NCBI GenBank assembly: GCA_003162055.1
Contig: PMNA01000030.1
Span: 1 to 64,000, forward strand
DNA: 64,000 nucleotides
DNA from: Actinomycetota bacterium
GTDB lineage: Bacteria; Actinomycetota; Thermoleophilia; Gaiellales; Gaiellaceae
Direction: 5' to 3'
The position numbers were made by a program, and so were the translations under genes. Numbering within the stretch: position 1 is the first letter of the stretch; each line of letters begins with the position of its first letter. Below are positions 61,849 through 64,000 of the stretch, piece by piece. The notes beneath the pieces were generated by a model that saw only the letters and a program-made list of their open reading frames with translations, was not told where the DNA came from and did not search any database.

Positions 61849-63510
61849 TCAGACCTCGAGCACGACCGGCAGGATCATCGGGCGGCGGCGGGTGCGGTCG
61901 TAGACGAGCCGCCCGATCCCGTCGTGCAGGTGCTCCTGCAGCAGCTTGATCTCGCTGATCTTGTCGGCCAGTAGATCCTCGATGATCTCCACCACTTCGC
62001 TCTTGACCTCGTCCAGGAGCGCGTCCTGCTCGCCGAAGCCGCGCGCGACGAGCTCCGGGCTGACAACGACGTCGCCGTTGCTCGAGGTCAGGGTCACAAC
62101 CACGATCAGTACCCCATCCTCGGCCATGTGGCGCCGATCGCGCAGTGCAACGTCTGCGACGTCGCCCACGCCGAGCCCGTCCACCAGCGTGACGCCGGTC
62201 TCGACCTCGTCGACGATGCTCGCGCCATCGGGCGTCAGCTCGATCACCGCTCCGTTCTCGGCAATCAGGATCGATTCTTCGGGAATCCCCGCCTCCAGCC
62301 CCAGCCTGGCGTGGGCGGCCTGCATCCGGAACTCGCCGTGCACGGGCATCAAGGTCTTCGGCCTGAGCAGCGCGAGCATCGTGCGCAACTCCTCGGCGCA
62401 GGCATGACCCGAGGCGTGCACCTCGGCTATCTCCTCGTGCAACACCTCGGCGCCGGCCTTGGCCAGGCCGTTGATCGCATCGTGAACGCGCAACTCGTTG
62501 CCGGGGATCGGCTTGGCCGAGATGATGACCGTGTCGCCGCGCTCGATCTTGACTTTCGCGTGGTCGTGGAAGGCGATCCTGGTCAGCGCCGAGAGCGGCT
62601 CGCCCTGGCTGCCGGTACAGAGGATCATCTGCTCGTAAGGAGGCAGCTGGCTCAGTTCTTCGGGCTTGAGCAGGATCTCGTCGGGAACGTCCAGGTAGCC
62701 GAGGTTGCGGGCGATGTTCACGTTCTTGCGCATCGAGCGGCCGATCACGGCCACCGATCGGCCCGTCTCGATGGCGACATCGATCGCCTGCTGAATGCGG
62801 TGGATGTTGGAAGCGAAGCAGGCCACGAGCACGCGCCCGTCGCGCAGCGGCACGATCTGGCGGAAAGCCTCGCCCACTCTGCGCTCGGACGGCGTGGTGC
62901 CCGGGCGCTCGGCGTTGGTCGAGTCGCCGAGCATCAGATCGACGCCGAGATTGCCGAGCTCGGCCAGGCGGCCGACATCAGTGCGGATGCCGTCGACCGG
63001 AGTGTGATCCATCTTGTAGTCGCCGGTGTAGACGATGCGGCCGGCGCTCGTCTCGATCACGACCGCGATCGCGTCGGGAATGGAGTGCGCCACGCGTACG
63101 AAATCGACCTTGAAGGGACCGATGTCGACGGGCCCCTTGTCGGGCTCAGCCTCGCGCAACGTGGTCGCGCGCGAGAGCCCATGCTCGTCCAGCTTCGATT
63201 TGACGAAGCCGAGCGTGAGCCTGGTCGCCCAGACCTCCTCCACCTCGATCTCGCGCAGGAGATAGGGCAGCCCGCCGACGTGATCCTCGTGCCCGTGGGT
63301 GAGGATCACCGCCCGCACCGGCTTGCCGCGCCCGATCAGGTAGCTGTAGTCGGGCAAAATCAAATCGACGCCGAGGTGCTCGTCGCGCGGGAAGGCCATG
63401 CCGGCATCGACCACGATCGCCTCGCCGCGGTGCTCGTAAACCGTCATGTTCTTGCCGACCTCGCCGAGCCCGCCCAGCGGAATGATTCGACAGGTCTTTG
63501 TAGATGGCAT
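61849..63510 (-). CDS. rnj: Ribonuclease J
   Basis: 553 aa metallo-beta-lactamase/beta-CASP nuclease: LTHGHEDHVGGLPYL, YTGDYKMDHTPVDG, LGDSTNAERPG, ASGHACAEEL and PVHGEFRMQAAHA, plus the C-terminal dimer domain. It does 5' exo- and endonucleolytic RNA decay. dapA lies 132 bases upstream, the usual actinobacterial neighbour. Confidence 0.96.
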   Translation of the reverse strand: MPSTKTCRIIPLGGLGEVGKNMTVYEHRGEAIVVDAGMAFPRDEHLGVDLILPDYSYLIGRGKPVRAVILTHGHEDHVGGLPYLLREIEVEEVWATRLTLGFVKSKLDEHGLSRATTLREAEPDKGPVDIGPFKVDFVRVAHSIPDAIAVVIETSAGRIVYTGDYKMDHTPVDGIRTDVGRLAELGNLGVDLMLGDSTNAERPGTTPSERRVGEAFRQIVPLRDGRVLVACFASNIHRIQQAIDVAIETGRSVAVIGRSMRKNVNIARNLGYLDVPDEILLKPEELSQLPPYEQMILCTGSQGEPLSALTRIAFHDHAKVKIERGDTVIISAKPIPGNELRVHDAINGLAKAGAEVLHEEIAEVHASGHACAEELRTMLALLRPKTLMPVHGEFRMQAAHARLGLEAGIPEESILIAENGAVIELTPDGASIVDEVETGVTLVDGLGVGDVADVALRDRRHMAEDGVLIVVVTLTSSNGDVVVSPELVARGFGEQDALLDEVKSEVVEIIEDLLADKISEIKLLQEHLHDGIGRLVYDRTRRRPMILPVVLEV

Positions 63511-63642
63511 CGACCCGAGTCTAGTCGCAGAGGGCCGGCGACGGTTCCGGCTTCCCGCTTTCTCGGGGCGCCGCTGGGCACGTGGCGGCGCGAGGCGACC
63601 GACCGCGGTATCCGTCGTACGCTGTCGCCCGAGGAGGCGGGA

Positions 63643-64000
63643 TCAGGCGCGAACCGCGGGCTCTAGTACGTCGGCTTGCTCGAGCAGCTCGCGAATTTTC
63701 TCGGTCTCTTCGGGCGTGGCGTCGACCAGCGGCAGGCGCAGGCCGCCGACCTCGAAGCCGGCCAGGTTGAGCGCCGTCTTGGTCGAGATCGGGTTGACGC
63801 AGACCGCCAGCGCGTCGATTAGCGGCTTCAGCTCGTCGTCGATTGCCTGTGCCCCGACCAGGTTGCCGGAGCGGAAGCGGCGCGCCATCTCCTGTACGCG
63901 CGGCCCGGCGAGGTGCGTATAGACGCAGATTCCGCCAGCGCCGCCCAGCTCGAGGAAGGGCAGTAGAAGGTCGTCGTTACCGGCATAGAGCTCGAGCGCG
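63643..64000 (-). CDS. dapA: 4-hydroxy-tetrahydrodipicolinate synthase (5' end cut by the window)
   Basis: 119 codons of the C-terminal part; the frame runs off the right edge. The segment ALELYAGNDDLLLPFLELGG followed by AGGICVYTHLAGPRVQEM matches DapA after the Schiff-base lysine, which lies outside the window. Then the NPISTKTALNLAG helix and GLRLPLVDATPEE. It starts the lysine/DAP pathway that continues at dapD-dapC-dapE and dapF. Confidence 0.9.
   Translation of the reverse strand, partial: ALELYAGNDDLLLPFLELGGAGGICVYTHLAGPRVQEMARRFRSGNLVGAQAIDDELKPLIDALAVCVNPISTKTALNLAGFEVGGLRLPLVDATPEETEKIRELLEQADVLEPAVRA

Noticed and set aside
1-64000. Insertion sequences or prophage
   Set aside because: No transposase, integrase, terminal repeats or phage structural genes were seen.

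Overview
The window is chromosomal DNA from a high-GC actinobacterium, most likely of the class Thermoleophilia (Solirubrobacterales/Gaiellales-like). This is inferred from the GC-rich codon use, many GTG/TTG starts, the gene order dapA-rnj-ftsK-(rodZ-like)-cinA-recA-recX-miaB-miaA-dapF-hflX, a two-block GGDEF plus HD-GYP protein, an RsiG-like protein, and a collagen-like secreted protein with the Ala/Gly-rich N-terminus common in that class. No 16S rRNA is present, so the placement is an inference. No insertion sequence, prophage or CRISPR array was seen. Most of the window is core genome.

Layout. 1-9 kb: RNase Z, a transporter, tRNA-Gly, a collagen-like protein, a HAD-GH65 fusion, a HIT hydrolase and a small acidic protein. 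9-12.6 kb: tRNA-Arg, a phosphoesterase, a small LysM protein under a promoter carrying two LexA-type boxes, DUF167, a DksA-type protein, lspA and an RluD-type synthase. 12.6-21 kb: one long plus-strand run, rpsB-tsf-pyrH-frr-uppS-cdsA-dxr-rseP-ispG (translation, UMP kinase, isoprenoid and phospholipid precursors, site-2 protease). 21-24 kb: proS, an XRE regulator and tRNA-Pro(GGG) side by side. 24-31 kb: lipoproteins, pgsA, a nucleotidyltransferase fused to a degenerate phosphomutase, an RsiG-like c-di-GMP-type anti-sigma, an FHA protein and a phosphoribosyltransferase.

31-41 kb: uppP, a decayed acetyltransferase, two convergent sigma-70 genes, a protein made of three HNH-type repeats, a large GGDEF/HD-GYP membrane protein, then murT-gatD. 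41-53 kb: Nudix, dut, hflX, dapE-dapC-dapD (succinylase branch of lysine/DAP synthesis), dapF, miaA, a nucleotidyltransferase, miaB and a GH63-like glycosidase. 53-64 kb: recX, recA, thpR, cinA, a RodZ-like protein, ftsK, an ECF sigma with its membrane partner, RNase J, and the 3' part of dapA cut by the window edge.

Most striking points: (1) a YneA-like LysM protein whose promoter spacer and start codon each carry a LexA box, with a predicted leaderless mRNA; (2) DapF with both catalytic cysteines replaced by serine; (3) a sugar-nucleotide enzyme whose phosphomutase half has lost all four active-site loops; (4) c-di-GMP components at two loci (RsiG-like protein, dual GGDEF/HD-GYP enzyme); (5) structured intergenic DNA before thpR-recA and before rpsB. 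Everything was read by eye from sequence; no database search was run.
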